Shown piece after piece: positions 24,956 through 32,975 of a stretch of 64,000 nt of DNA; the first letter of the stretch is position 1; every line of letters starts with the position of its first letter. Position numbers and translations under genes: made by a program. Source of the DNA: Acidimicrobiia bacterium (GTDB taxonomy: Bacteria; Actinomycetota; Acidimicrobiia; Acidimicrobiales; Bin134). The DNA lies in NCBI GenBank assembly GCA_022819825.1, contig JAJEGM010000015.1, positions 1 to 64,000 on the forward strand, read 5' to 3'. The notes under the pieces are model-generated. The model was not told where the DNA came from and made no database searches. It saw nothing but the letters and a program-made list of their open reading frames with translations.

Positions 24956-26481
24956 TCGCTGAATTGGGCCCGGAGCTCGTGCTTCAACACTTTGCCGGTG
25001 GCATTCCGCGGTAGCGAATCCACGATCTCAATCTGCTCGGGGATCTTCTGGGGCATGATGCCCGACGACCGGAAGTAGTCCCCTACCTCGGCCAGGGTGA
25101 GCCCGTCAGCACCGGAATCCAATTCCACCACCGCACAGACACGCTCCCCCCGCTCCTCGTCGGGCAGCCCGATCACCCCGGCGTCGAGCACCTTCGGGTG
25201 GGCAAAGAGCAAGTCCTCGATCTCAGTGGCGGAGATGTTCTCCCCCTTGCGGATGATGATGTCCTTCACCCGGCCGGTGAGCGCCACGTACCCCTCGGCG
25301 TCCAGGAAACCCACATCGCCGGTATGGAACCAGTCCCCTTCGAACGAGGCGGCGGTCAGCGCGTCGTCCATGTAGCCCCGGCACACCATCGGTCCCCGGA
25401 TCCACAGCTCCCCTTCTACGCCGACATCGGCCGGTTCACCGTCGAAGCCCACCACCTTGATCTCAGCTCCGGCCAGCGGTCGGCCCTCCGTCTCGGCCAG
25501 CTTCTCGTCGGGATCGTCGGGGGTGTTCTGGGCGATTATCGGCGCCTCGGTCATCCCCCAGGCGTGGCCGCACCCCCGCCCGCCCATCTCAGCCATCACC
25601 TCGTAGTGCTGGGATGCGGGCATGGGCGCGCCACCCCCGGAGCAGAGCCGAAGCTGAGGCAGGATCGGCTCGCCGGGCTGCTTGCGCTGCTCGGCCAGAA
25701 ACGCCATGAAGAATGCCGGGCCGCCTCCCACCAAAGTGACGCCGCGGCGGGCGAAAAGCGCAGTGGTCTCAGTGGGATCGAACGCCTCGGCGATCACCAG
25801 CGTGCATCCCGAGCTCAGCGAGACCGAAAGGTTGGACACCCCGCCGATATGGGCAAAGGGGAAGGCGAGGCCGAACTGATCCTCTGCGGTGACATGCTGG
25901 CGCTCCACCATGGCGATGCCCGATGCCATGACCGATGAGTCGCAGTGGCGGGCGCCCTTGGGGTTCGATGTGGTCCCCGAGGTGTAGTACACCCACCGGA
26001 TCTCCTCGGGATCCTGGGGAGCAGGAATGTCGTCCAGCACCGACACATCTCCCTCAGGCAGCTCACCGTCGCACACCACCTCGTCCAGCCCGTCGACTTC
26101 GGCAGCGATCCCCTCCGCCATGGCCTGATAGTCGAACCCCCGCCACACCGATGGCACCAAGAACAGCCGTGCCCCCGTCTGACGAATACAGAACCCCACC
26201 TCTCGCTCCCGGTACACCGGAATAATCGGATTCTGCACCGCCCCCAACCGAGCCAGCGCCGCCTGCAACACCAAGGTGGACGGCCAAGTGGGCAGCTGCC
26301 AAGAAACCGAAGTCCCCGGCCCCACCCCCAACTCAACCAACCCCGCCGCCGCCCTCAAGGCCTCATCGCGATACTCGGCAAACGTCAGCTCCCCACCCCG
26401 ATCATCAATGATCATCGGAGCATCCGGCGTCAACTCCGCCCGCCGCTCCACCATCCCCCAAAACGTCCCGCCGGTGAGCAT
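24952..26481 (-). CDS. Acyl-CoA synthetase / cyclohexanecarboxylate-CoA ligase-like
   Basis: 509 residues of the ANL superfamily: VYYTSGTTSNPKGARH (P-loop), GHAWGMTEAP, hinge LTGRVKDIIIRKGENISATEIED and A10 PRNATGKVLKHELR with catalytic Lys. It should make an acyl- or aroyl-CoA; the motif GMTE is common in ligases for cyclic or fatty acids. TATTGT (26493-26488) ends 6 nt before the ATG. Confidence 0.9.
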   Translation of the reverse strand: MLTGGTFWGMVERRAELTPDAPMIIDDRGGELTFAEYRDEALRAAAGLVELGVGPGTSVSWQLPTWPSTLVLQAALARLGAVQNPIIPVYREREVGFCIRQTGARLFLVPSVWRGFDYQAMAEGIAAEVDGLDEVVCDGELPEGDVSVLDDIPAPQDPEEIRWVYYTSGTTSNPKGARHCDSSVMASGIAMVERQHVTAEDQFGLAFPFAHIGGVSNLSVSLSSGCTLVIAEAFDPTETTALFARRGVTLVGGGPAFFMAFLAEQRKQPGEPILPQLRLCSGGGAPMPASQHYEVMAEMGGRGCGHAWGMTEAPIIAQNTPDDPDEKLAETEGRPLAGAEIKVVGFDGEPADVGVEGELWIRGPMVCRGYMDDALTAASFEGDWFHTGDVGFLDAEGYVALTGRVKDIIIRKGENISATEIEDLLFAHPKVLDAGVIGLPDEERGERVCAVVELDSGADGLTLAEVGDYFRSSGIMPQKIPEQIEIVDSLPRNATGKVLKHELRAQFSD

Positions 26482-26492
26482 CCGACAACAAT

Positions 26493-27413
26493 ATGGCTAT
26501 GACATCCCTGTCCGTCACACTGCCGTCGTTCGGCCCGATATTCAGAGACAACAACTTCCACCAGATCGCCGACCTCGCCAAGATGGCCGAGCAAGCTGGC
26601 GTCGACCGCATCATGCTCACCGACCATGTGGTCATGGGCGCCAATACCGACAAGTATCCATACGGCCCCTTCCCCTTTCCCCCTGACACTGCCTGGCTCG
26701 AACCGCTGGCCTCTATCGCCCACATGGCCGCGGTCACCGAGCGTGTTCGATTCAGCACCAAGATCTTGATCGCCCCACTTCGGCCCGCCGCGGTGCTGGC
26801 CAAGACGCTGGCCACCATGGACGTGCTTTCTCAGGGCCGCCTGGAGGTGGGCATGGGGACGGGATGGCAGCAGGAGGAATACGAAGCTGCCGGCATCCCC
26901 TGGACGGAGCGGGGCCGGCGGCTTACCGACACCATCGCGGCCTGCAAAGCGCTGTGGCGGAACTCTCCCACCTCGTTCCACTCAGCCACCGTCAACTTCG
27001 ACGACATCTGGTGCGAGCCCAAGCCGTCCCAGCCGGGCGGGGTCCCGATCTGGGTGGCTGGCGCCCTCCACCGCAACAATCTGGCCCGTCTCGTGGAGCA
27101 CGCCGACGGCTGGATACCGCCTCCCTACGGCAACCTCGAAGAAGTGGCCGATGGAGTGAGCACACTCCGAGACGCTCTCGCTGACGCGGGTCGGAGCCTG
27201 GACGGCTTCGGCGTCCAGGGCGACATCGACGCGGTGTCCGGCGACGACGGCCGCCCCTCCATCAAAGCCAGCATGGGGGCCGCCGTCGATTGGGCAGAGG
27301 CCGGCGCAACCACCATCAACGTGGTCATGTCGTTGTTCTGCTGGCGCATGGACCGAGCCCACAACTGGTTCGACGACTTGGCCGAGAGTTGGGCTGAACT
27401 CGATCTGGGGTAA
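26493..27413 (+). CDS. LLM-class oxidoreductase, probably F420-dependent
   Basis: 306 residues: LPSFGPIFRDNNFHQIADLAKMAEQAGVDRIMLTDHVVMG, RVRFSTKILIAPLRPAAVLAKTLATMDVLSQGRLEVGMGTGWQQEEYEAAG. The pattern RLEVGMGTGWQxEE(Y/F) is typical of F420-dependent members in actinobacteria. No leaderless box fits; ATG at 26493 overlaps the -10 of the divergent ligase and ATG at 26499 (MTSLSVTL) is as likely. Only 11 bases separate the two divergent starts. Confidence 0.85.
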   Translation: MAMTSLSVTLPSFGPIFRDNNFHQIADLAKMAEQAGVDRIMLTDHVVMGANTDKYPYGPFPFPPDTAWLEPLASIAHMAAVTERVRFSTKILIAPLRPAAVLAKTLATMDVLSQGRLEVGMGTGWQQEEYEAAGIPWTERGRRLTDTIAACKALWRNSPTSFHSATVNFDDIWCEPKPSQPGGVPIWVAGALHRNNLARLVEHADGWIPPPYGNLEEVADGVSTLRDALADAGRSLDGFGVQGDIDAVSGDDGRPSIKASMGAAVDWAEAGATTINVVMSLFCWRMDRAHNWFDDLAESWAELDLG

Positions 27414-27482
27414 GTGGCCTAGCGGCTGGCAGGTTGTTCAGGCTTGATGGTTACAATCGCAGGTAGGAATTGCTTTTGCCGT

Positions 27483-28271
27483 TTACGGTTGTTCGCTGAG
27501 CCTGCCTACTTGCTGGCTCAAGGATCGTAGTTGGTCTTCGATACGATTTAGCTGAGTCTTGAGTTCGGCGGTGTCGGCAGCCTCTTGCTCCTCTTCAATC
27601 TCGTCGTCTTGTTCCACGAAGAGGGCGGCGATGCTGGCGGTGAGGGCTGACAGCGCGCTTATGCCTACCAAAATGAGGATCACCGCGATGACTCGACCAC
27701 CCGAGGTAACTGGAAAGTGGTCGCCGTACCCCACCGTGGAGCAGGTGACTATGGACCACCACAGTGCGTCTCCGAAATTGGCGATTTCTGATCCAGGCTG
27801 TTCGTGCTCGAAGGCCAGCACTAGCCCAGCGCTGGCGAACACGATGCCGGTAACGGCCGTGAAGAAGGCTGAAATGCCCGGGCGGTTGATAACCCTGCGA
27901 AACGAGGCGGCGACAATGGCAATCGGGCCTACACCTGACATCAGCTGGAAGATGCGGAGAATCCGTAGAGGGCGTAGGAACGGGACCGCCACGACGAGAA
28001 GGTCAATCTTGTGGGTTTGGATCATCTTCCATCGGCTCGGGGCCAGCCACAGCAGCCAGAAGTACTCAACTGCGAATGCCCCCCAAATGGCCCAGCCTGC
28101 GATCTCTAGGCCGAAGGTCGCCTGTTTGGACAAGTCGGCCAGATATATCCCACCCAGCACAGGGATGAATGTGATCCCGAGAATGAACATCGGGAATTGC
28201 AGAGCATTTTCTACCCTTTGGTAGGTCTTGCCTTCGGCATCTCGGGTGAAGTACTCAGCGATGGAGGCCAT
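27483..28271 (-). CDS. Voltage-gated-type potassium channel
   Basis: 262 residues with six membrane spans; the selectivity filter is CSTVGYGDHFP between spans 5 and 6, and span 4 carries regularly spaced Arg (LRPLRILRIFQL). The C-terminus is acidic and then a coiled coil (AELKTQLNRIEDQLRSLSQQVGRL) that would hold the tetramer. TAGAAT (28283-28278) ends 6 nt before the ATG. Confidence 0.9.
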   Translation of the reverse strand: MASIAEYFTRDAEGKTYQRVENALQFPMFILGITFIPVLGGIYLADLSKQATFGLEIAGWAIWGAFAVEYFWLLWLAPSRWKMIQTHKIDLLVVAVPFLRPLRILRIFQLMSGVGPIAIVAASFRRVINRPGISAFFTAVTGIVFASAGLVLAFEHEQPGSEIANFGDALWWSIVTCSTVGYGDHFPVTSGGRVIAVILILVGISALSALTASIAALFVEQDDEIEEEQEAADTAELKTQLNRIEDQLRSLSQQVGRLSEQP

Positions 28272-28368
28272 GGATCAATTCTAAGTTATTGCTTGCTTGC
28301 CCCCCCTCTCGTGGTTCCCATCGATGGGTTAGATCATGTAGATCGCGGCGTTGGAGTCGCAGCTGGTT

Positions 28369-29508
28369 TCATGCGCGCCAGAGATTCAGCAGGTCGGGAG
28401 CGGTAAACCAGTGGCGGTTGCGTCCGGGGGCAGGGGATGGAATATCGATGGGGGATAGGACGCCGAGGGTGGCAAGTGCTGCTAGGGCGGTGCGGGAACT
28501 GCGCTCGCTGATGTTGAGCAACTCGGCGACGTCCCCTGCACTGAGCAAGGGGTGGGCGGGAAGAAGGGGGAGCAGAGATCGGGCGGAGTGGTCGGCCCGC
28601 AGCCCGGCGGTCGCCTCGCCCCACCGGGCCAACAGAGCGGTGGTTTGATCGATGATCTGATGGGCGGTGTTTGCGGCCTTCTCGGCTACATCGGCGAACC
28701 ATGTCACCCACGGGTCGAGCATCCCAAGCTCGAAGAGGCGGAGGCCGGAGAGGTAGCCGCCGGGGTCGCGGGCTATGGCCACGCTGATGGGGACGGTGGA
28801 TCGATTGGTGGCCTCCCGTCGACGCAGAGTTCGGCTGATCAACACCCGGCCAAGGCGACCATTGCCGTCTCCGTAGGGATGGATGGCCTCGAACTGTGCG
28901 TGGACTATTGCGGCGTGGGACACCGCGTCGAGGCCTTCGGGGGGGTTGTTGGCGAAGTCAACCAAATCGTCTACTAGCCCTGGAACTTCCGAGGGGGGTG
29001 GGGGAACATAGGCCGCGTCCAGGGGAGAGTTGCCACCCACCCAACCCAACGTCGGCCGGAAGATGCCCACCAAGTCGGAGGGGAGTCTTCCATGTTTCAT
29101 GAGCTGTCTATGCCAACGATGCAGTGTTCCAACGGTAAGCGGCTCGTGGGCGGTGTGAAGTGCCCAGTCGATCACCACCATGTTGTCGGCCACCCAGCCC
29201 GCGGTACCGCCCGCGCCGGTTCGTTCCGCGACCAGCACAGACTCGATGGGCTCGCGCAGCCCTTCAATGCCGGAAGAGGCTACCCCTTCGTTGCGGAGGA
29301 GGAGCCGGGCCATGGCCTCCCATTGATCGGGGAGCCGGGCGTCGGCCAGCCGCAAAGCAGCACAGGCCCGCTCGCCGGCTCCCACGCTGGCAGTTGAGAG
29401 GTCCATGGGGCGCTGTCGGAGAGGGGTGGGGACCCACGTTGCTACCGGTCGGCCATTCCAGTCGACTTCAACTGAGAATCCCGGATTTCCTTCCGAATCT
29501 GGGATCAT
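28369..29508 (-). CDS. Fic-domain AMP-transferase with winged helix
   Basis: 379 residues. The Fic core IHPYGDGNGRLGR (H210-R221) is complete, so it can transfer AMP to a hydroxyl group on a target protein. An inhibitory motif SSGIEG (S78-G83) in an N-terminal helix can block the active site, placing it among class II Fic proteins. The C-terminal 65 residues (LLSAGDVAELLNISERSSRTALAALATLGVL) form a winged helix, which probably binds the TTCCGAA operators just upstream. TAATAT (29520-29515) ends 6 nt before the ATG. Confidence 0.92.
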   Translation of the reverse strand: MIPDSEGNPGFSVEVDWNGRPVATWVPTPLRQRPMDLSTASVGAGERACAALRLADARLPDQWEAMARLLLRNEGVASSGIEGLREPIESVLVAERTGAGGTAGWVADNMVVIDWALHTAHEPLTVGTLHRWHRQLMKHGRLPSDLVGIFRPTLGWVGGNSPLDAAYVPPPPSEVPGLVDDLVDFANNPPEGLDAVSHAAIVHAQFEAIHPYGDGNGRLGRVLISRTLRRREATNRSTVPISVAIARDPGGYLSGLRLFELGMLDPWVTWFADVAEKAANTAHQIIDQTTALLARWGEATAGLRADHSARSLLPLLPAHPLLSAGDVAELLNISERSSRTALAALATLGVLSPIDIPSPAPGRNRHWFTAPDLLNLWRA

Positions 29509-29556
29509 TTCGGAATATTACTTCATTATTCTTCCGAAATGATAGTGGTTTCGGAA
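29491..29556. promoter_or_regulatory. Double palindromic operator of the fic gene
   Basis: Four half-sites lie at 29491 (TTCCGAA), 29508 (TTTCGGAA), 29532 (TTCCGAAA) and 29549 (TTTCGGAA). They make two 25-bp inverted repeats, 29491-29515 and 29532-29556, 41 bp apart. Their inner arms also form a 12-bp inverted repeat (29504-29515 with 29532-29543). The first operator covers the start codon and -10 box of fic, so binding would block transcription and, since the mRNA appears leaderless, the start itself. Confidence 0.75.
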
Positions 29557-29607
29557 GGCTATTGGCTCAGGGAGCGACAGATGGCTGTCCTCTCCCACTA
29601 CTGCGGA
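29557..29607. other. Gap without recognised feature
   Basis: 51 bases between the fic operators and the end of the GDPD-like gene; nothing seen. Confidence 0.4.
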
Positions 29608-30867
29608 TCAGGGGATGTCGCCGTCGGCCCGGAAGCGCTCGACGGCTTCGGCGGGACGGCCAGCGATCACGCCCTGTACCGGCAAGTCAATGAGCTCGGC
29701 GTAATAGTCGGGATCCTCTTGCCAATCCTCATTAGGCCAAACCCACACGGCCAGGCCCTCGTCGGCGGCTTTGCCCAGCAGATCGGGAGTCAACACGTCG
29801 AGGCCGCTAAAGGTGGGCGGCACCTGCAAGATCAGGTCGTTGGGGTGCAGCGGGACCGACGCAAACGCCCACGCCGGCAGAGAGTCCTGGCCCGGACTCG
29901 TTACGACATCAGGAGCTAGCTCTCGGAACCCAACCAATGCTTCGTCTCTGAACGACACCACCACAACCGAATCGGTGCGGCCCAGCTCCTCAATGTCGGC
30001 AGCCAGCACCGCCGCCATCTCGAGGATGAAGTCGATGTCGTCCTCTCCGTCGTCGCCCGCGGGGGTCTTGATCTCCACGTCGAGCACATGCTCGGGAAAG
30101 GCCTGCGCCACCGCTCGGAACGTCTCCACCCGGAAGTCGTCGGGGCCGTATCCCGCAGGCGGGGCAACATCACCGGTGCGGATGCCTCGGTAGGAGTAGG
30201 CCTCGGGGGCGAAGTCGTGGCTGGGCCATTCCTCCGACCACCAATAGGCGTTGTCCAGCGCCTGAAGCTCCTCGTAGGTCATGTCTCGCACTCGACCAGT
30301 GGCGTTGGTGGTGCGGTCGACGGTGTCGTCGTGATGCACCACCAGCACGCGGTCGGCGGTCATCTGCAAGTCCATCTCCAGTACGTCCACCCCGGCATGA
30401 GCCGCCTGAGAGAAGGCGTACATGGTGGAGTGTGGCCAGGAGCGGTCGCCCCCGGCGTGGCCGATGACCAGTGGCCGCCCCAGCGCCAGCAATTCCCGCA
30501 CCGTGCTGGCTACTGGGGTCGGTAGCGGCGGCAGCATGTCCGCTTCTCCGCTCCCAGCCTCCTCCACCTCATCTTCGACATCGCTGTCATCGGCAACCGA
30601 CGTCGGTTCGCTGACTGGCTGCTCAGGCGGGGCGGTGGCCACCGGGGTTGCTGGGCTCGGCTCCGCAACAGCGGTGGCGGTCACCACCGCCTCAGGGGTC
30701 GGGGGTGGAGTGGCGGTTGGTGCTGTCTCTGTAGGGGAAGAAACCGGGGCAGCGGTAGCGGCCGGTTCGGAATCGTCTGCGTCACCGCACGCGGCCAAGG
30801 TCGCTCCCAGTATCGACAAAAGGAGCACGAATGGCAGCGTTCTCGCCGACCTCGGCAATCGAGGCAC
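29608..30867 (-). CDS. Glycerophosphodiester phosphodiesterase-like lipoprotein
   Basis: 419 residues from GTG at 30867. RSARTLPFVLLLSILGATLAACG is a lipoprotein signal with Cys27, then a Thr/Ala/Pro-rich linker of about 90 residues. The GDPD barrel follows: LVIGHAGGDRSWPHSTMYAF, GVDVLEMDLQMTADRVLVVHHDDTVDRTTNATGRV. It would hydrolyse glycerophosphodiesters outside the membrane. The usual HRG is HAG here. TAGGGT (30880-30875) ends 7 nt before the GTG; the longer frame is rejected because it lacks a signal peptide start. Confidence 0.85.
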   Translation of the reverse strand: MPRLPRSARTLPFVLLLSILGATLAACGDADDSEPAATAAPVSSPTETAPTATPPPTPEAVVTATAVAEPSPATPVATAPPEQPVSEPTSVADDSDVEDEVEEAGSGEADMLPPLPTPVASTVRELLALGRPLVIGHAGGDRSWPHSTMYAFSQAAHAGVDVLEMDLQMTADRVLVVHHDDTVDRTTNATGRVRDMTYEELQALDNAYWWSEEWPSHDFAPEAYSYRGIRTGDVAPPAGYGPDDFRVETFRAVAQAFPEHVLDVEIKTPAGDDGEDDIDFILEMAAVLAADIEELGRTDSVVVVSFRDEALVGFRELAPDVVTSPGQDSLPAWAFASVPLHPNDLILQVPPTFSGLDVLTPDLLGKAADEGLAVWVWPNEDWQEDPDYYAELIDLPVQGVIAGRPAEAVERFRADGDIP

Positions 30868-30903
30868 GCCGATAACCCTAGTACTCGCTCGTACACTCCG
30901 GTG

Positions 30904-31908
30904 ATGCAGCTCGTCAACGCTCGTGAGCTTGATGCGATCCAGTTTGATGCTGCGCTGGAACTCCAACAGCGGTTGGACCGTGCCCGCGATCCACGACTTC
31001 CGGTCACACCAGCTGGCGAGTTGCGGGCCACCTTCAACGACAATGCCAGCGACAACGCCCGCCATGAGCGGATCGTGGCGTTCGCCAATGAACACGCCAT
31101 CGCCATCGGCCACGTGGAGCTGACCCGTGACCCCGCCAACTCGGCGCTGGCGGTGGTGGAGCTGACTCCTGTCATCAGCGACGCGTCATCGGTTCTGCTG
31201 GGCGAATTGCTGCGGATAGCACGGGCCGACGGCCGAACCTCGGTCATTGCTTGGGGCGACTGCACGCCAACCGCCGACGCCTTCTGGACCGAGCTGGGCG
31301 CCGAACTGCGCTCAACGGAACAGGAGTCCGACCTCGACATGGCCTCGGTGGACTCCAACCTGATGAGTCGATGGACCGACGCCATGCCCGGCGACATCGA
31401 TCTCGTGTACTGGTCTGGTCGCTGTCCCGACGAGCACATCGACGCGCTTGTTGCCACCGCCAACGCCATGAACGACGCCCCGACTGACGACCTCGAAATC
31501 GCCGACACCGTCTTCGACGCGGCCGTGCTGCAAGCCGATTTCGACGCTCGCCACGCCTGCGGCTTCGACTACATGGGCATTCTGTCCATTTGTGCCAACG
31601 GGTCAGCCGCGGGCGCCACCGAGGTGTTGGTCAACCGTTACCGGCCCGCCTACTCGTGGCAGTGGAACACCGTTGTGCTGCCCGACCACCGAGGCCGAGG
31701 CGTGGGGCGCGCTATGAAAGCCGCAATGTGGCAGCGGCTGCGAGCCGAAGCCCCCGAGGTAGCCATGCTGCGCACTGGAAACGCCCAGAGCAATGCCGCC
31801 ATGCTGGCCATCAACACCGAGATGGGCTTCCAACCGTCTCACCTCATGGGGTGCTGGCAAGCCGACCGGGCAGCCCTCGAATCCGGACTCAGCCGGTGCG
31901 AGACGTAA
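30904..31908 (+). CDS. GNAT-family acetyltransferase
   Basis: 334 residues, double-GNAT size. The C-terminal unit has VVLPDHRGRGVGRAMKAAM, the acetyl-CoA pyrophosphate loop, followed by RTGNAQSNAAMLAINTEMGF, typical of actinobacterial mycothiol-synthase-like GNATs. The N-terminal unit is degenerate. Substrate unknown. ATG at 30904 is favoured over GTG at 30901 because TACACT ends 6 nt before it. Confidence 0.84.
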   Translation: MQLVNARELDAIQFDAALELQQRLDRARDPRLPVTPAGELRATFNDNASDNARHERIVAFANEHAIAIGHVELTRDPANSALAVVELTPVISDASSVLLGELLRIARADGRTSVIAWGDCTPTADAFWTELGAELRSTEQESDLDMASVDSNLMSRWTDAMPGDIDLVYWSGRCPDEHIDALVATANAMNDAPTDDLEIADTVFDAAVLQADFDARHACGFDYMGILSICANGSAAGATEVLVNRYRPAYSWQWNTVVLPDHRGRGVGRAMKAAMWQRLRAEAPEVAMLRTGNAQSNAAMLAINTEMGFQPSHLMGCWQADRAALESGLSRCET

Positions 31909-31925
31909 GAAGGGTTAGCAAGTCC

Positions 31926-32570
31926 TTAGTACTGAGGCCCGGCAACCACTCCGTCTCGCATGAAGCCGGTGACGCCGGTGCGGGTGGCGCAACAATGACC
32001 GGTCTCGTTCATGCTCATCAGCACCCGGCGGTCGTCGTCCACCCACACCCGGCAGATGCCGGAGTAGGCAACCTGCATGTGGATCCTCTCCGATGCCATC
32101 ACTAACTCCGACACAACCCGGTTGATCACCCCGCCGTGGCAGGCCACCACGATGTGCTGACCGGGCTGGGCTTCGCACAGCCGCTCGAAGGCGGCCATTA
32201 CCCGCTTGTGGAACTCCTCGGGGGTGTCCCAGCCAATGGCTGCATAGTCCTGGGCCCGAATGGCCTCGAAGTACTCGCCGCCCTCGGTGGCCAGCAACTC
32301 AGTGGGGAGGTACACCTTGGAGTTGCGGTCGATCTCGGTGAAGTCCTCTTCGAGCTCGATTTCCATGCCCAATCGGGCGGCCAGCGGCTCGATGGTCTCG
32401 ATGGCCCGCCGCTTGGTGCTGGAGATGATGTGGTCGATGGGCTCGTGTTCCAGCCAGTCGGCCAATCGCTCCGACTGCCACTCGCCCAGTTCGCTGAGCC
32501 CGGGATCGGCCACCTTGTCGGTGTTCCACTCCCGCTGAGGCTGCCCGTGGCGGATGAAGACGATCTGCAC
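31926..32570 (-). CDS. Histidine phosphatase family protein
   Basis: 214 residues: phospho-acceptor FIRHGQPQRE at the start, STKRRAIETIEPLA and the second histidine in VVACHGGVINRVV. This is the phosphoglycerate-mutase-like phosphatase fold, cytoplasmic; substrate unknown. It starts with GTG at 32570 and TAGGCT (32582-32577) ends 6 nt before it. Confidence 0.87.
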   Translation of the reverse strand: MQIVFIRHGQPQREWNTDKVADPGLSELGEWQSERLADWLEHEPIDHIISSTKRRAIETIEPLAARLGMEIELEEDFTEIDRNSKVYLPTELLATEGGEYFEAIRAQDYAAIGWDTPEEFHKRVMAAFERLCEAQPGQHIVVACHGGVINRVVSELVMASERIHMQVAYSGICRVWVDDDRRVLMSMNETGHCCATRTGVTGFMRDGVVAGPQY

Positions 32571-32592
32571 CGCTACAGCCTACGCTGCGCAG
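32571..32592. promoter_or_regulatory. 22-bp bidirectional leaderless promoter
   Basis: The core AGCCTACGCT (32577-32586) gives TAGGCT on the minus strand and TACGCT on the plus strand sharing the TA at 32581-32582. Each box ends exactly 6 nt before its start codon (GTG 32570 and ATG 32593). This is the most symmetrical of four such gaps in the window. Confidence 0.65.
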
Positions 32593-32958
32593 ATGAACAA
32601 CAAAGAAGCAGATCGTGTCGCCTGGAACAACATCATGCTGTTCGATCCCCCCGACAGCGACGATCCCTACATCCAGTTCACAAAGCGTGTGTTCACCGAC
32701 ATGTGGAGTCGCCCCAAGCTAGGAGTCAAGGAACGGCGGATCACCACGCTGACCTGCATCGTCGCCGGCGGCAATGCCGCCATCCTGCCCTTCCACATGA
32801 AGCCGGCCTTGGAGTCGGGCGACCTGACCCCCGACGAGCTTTTGGAATGGGTGGTCCACGTCGCCCACTACGCCGGTTGGCCTGCGAGCGCTCAGGCCTA
32901 CACCGCCCTGCGCACGGTTGCCGCTGAGCTCGGACTGGAGTTCGAAGACGACGACTGA
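32593..32958 (+). CDS. Carboxymuconolactone decarboxylase-like protein
   Basis: 121 residues: FTDMWSRPKLGVKERRITTLTCIVAGGNAAILPFHMKPALESGDLTPDELLEWVVHVAHYAGWPA has the CMD/AhpD helical core. It lacks the redox CxxC of AhpD, so decarboxylase or hydrolase chemistry is more likely than peroxidase support. TACGCT ends 6 nt before the ATG, and 13 upstream in-frame residues are rejected. Confidence 0.83.
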   Translation: MNNKEADRVAWNNIMLFDPPDSDDPYIQFTKRVFTDMWSRPKLGVKERRITTLTCIVAGGNAAILPFHMKPALESGDLTPDELLEWVVHVAHYAGWPASAQAYTALRTVAAELGLEFEDDD

Positions 32959-32975
32959 GGGTCCAGCCACCACCC

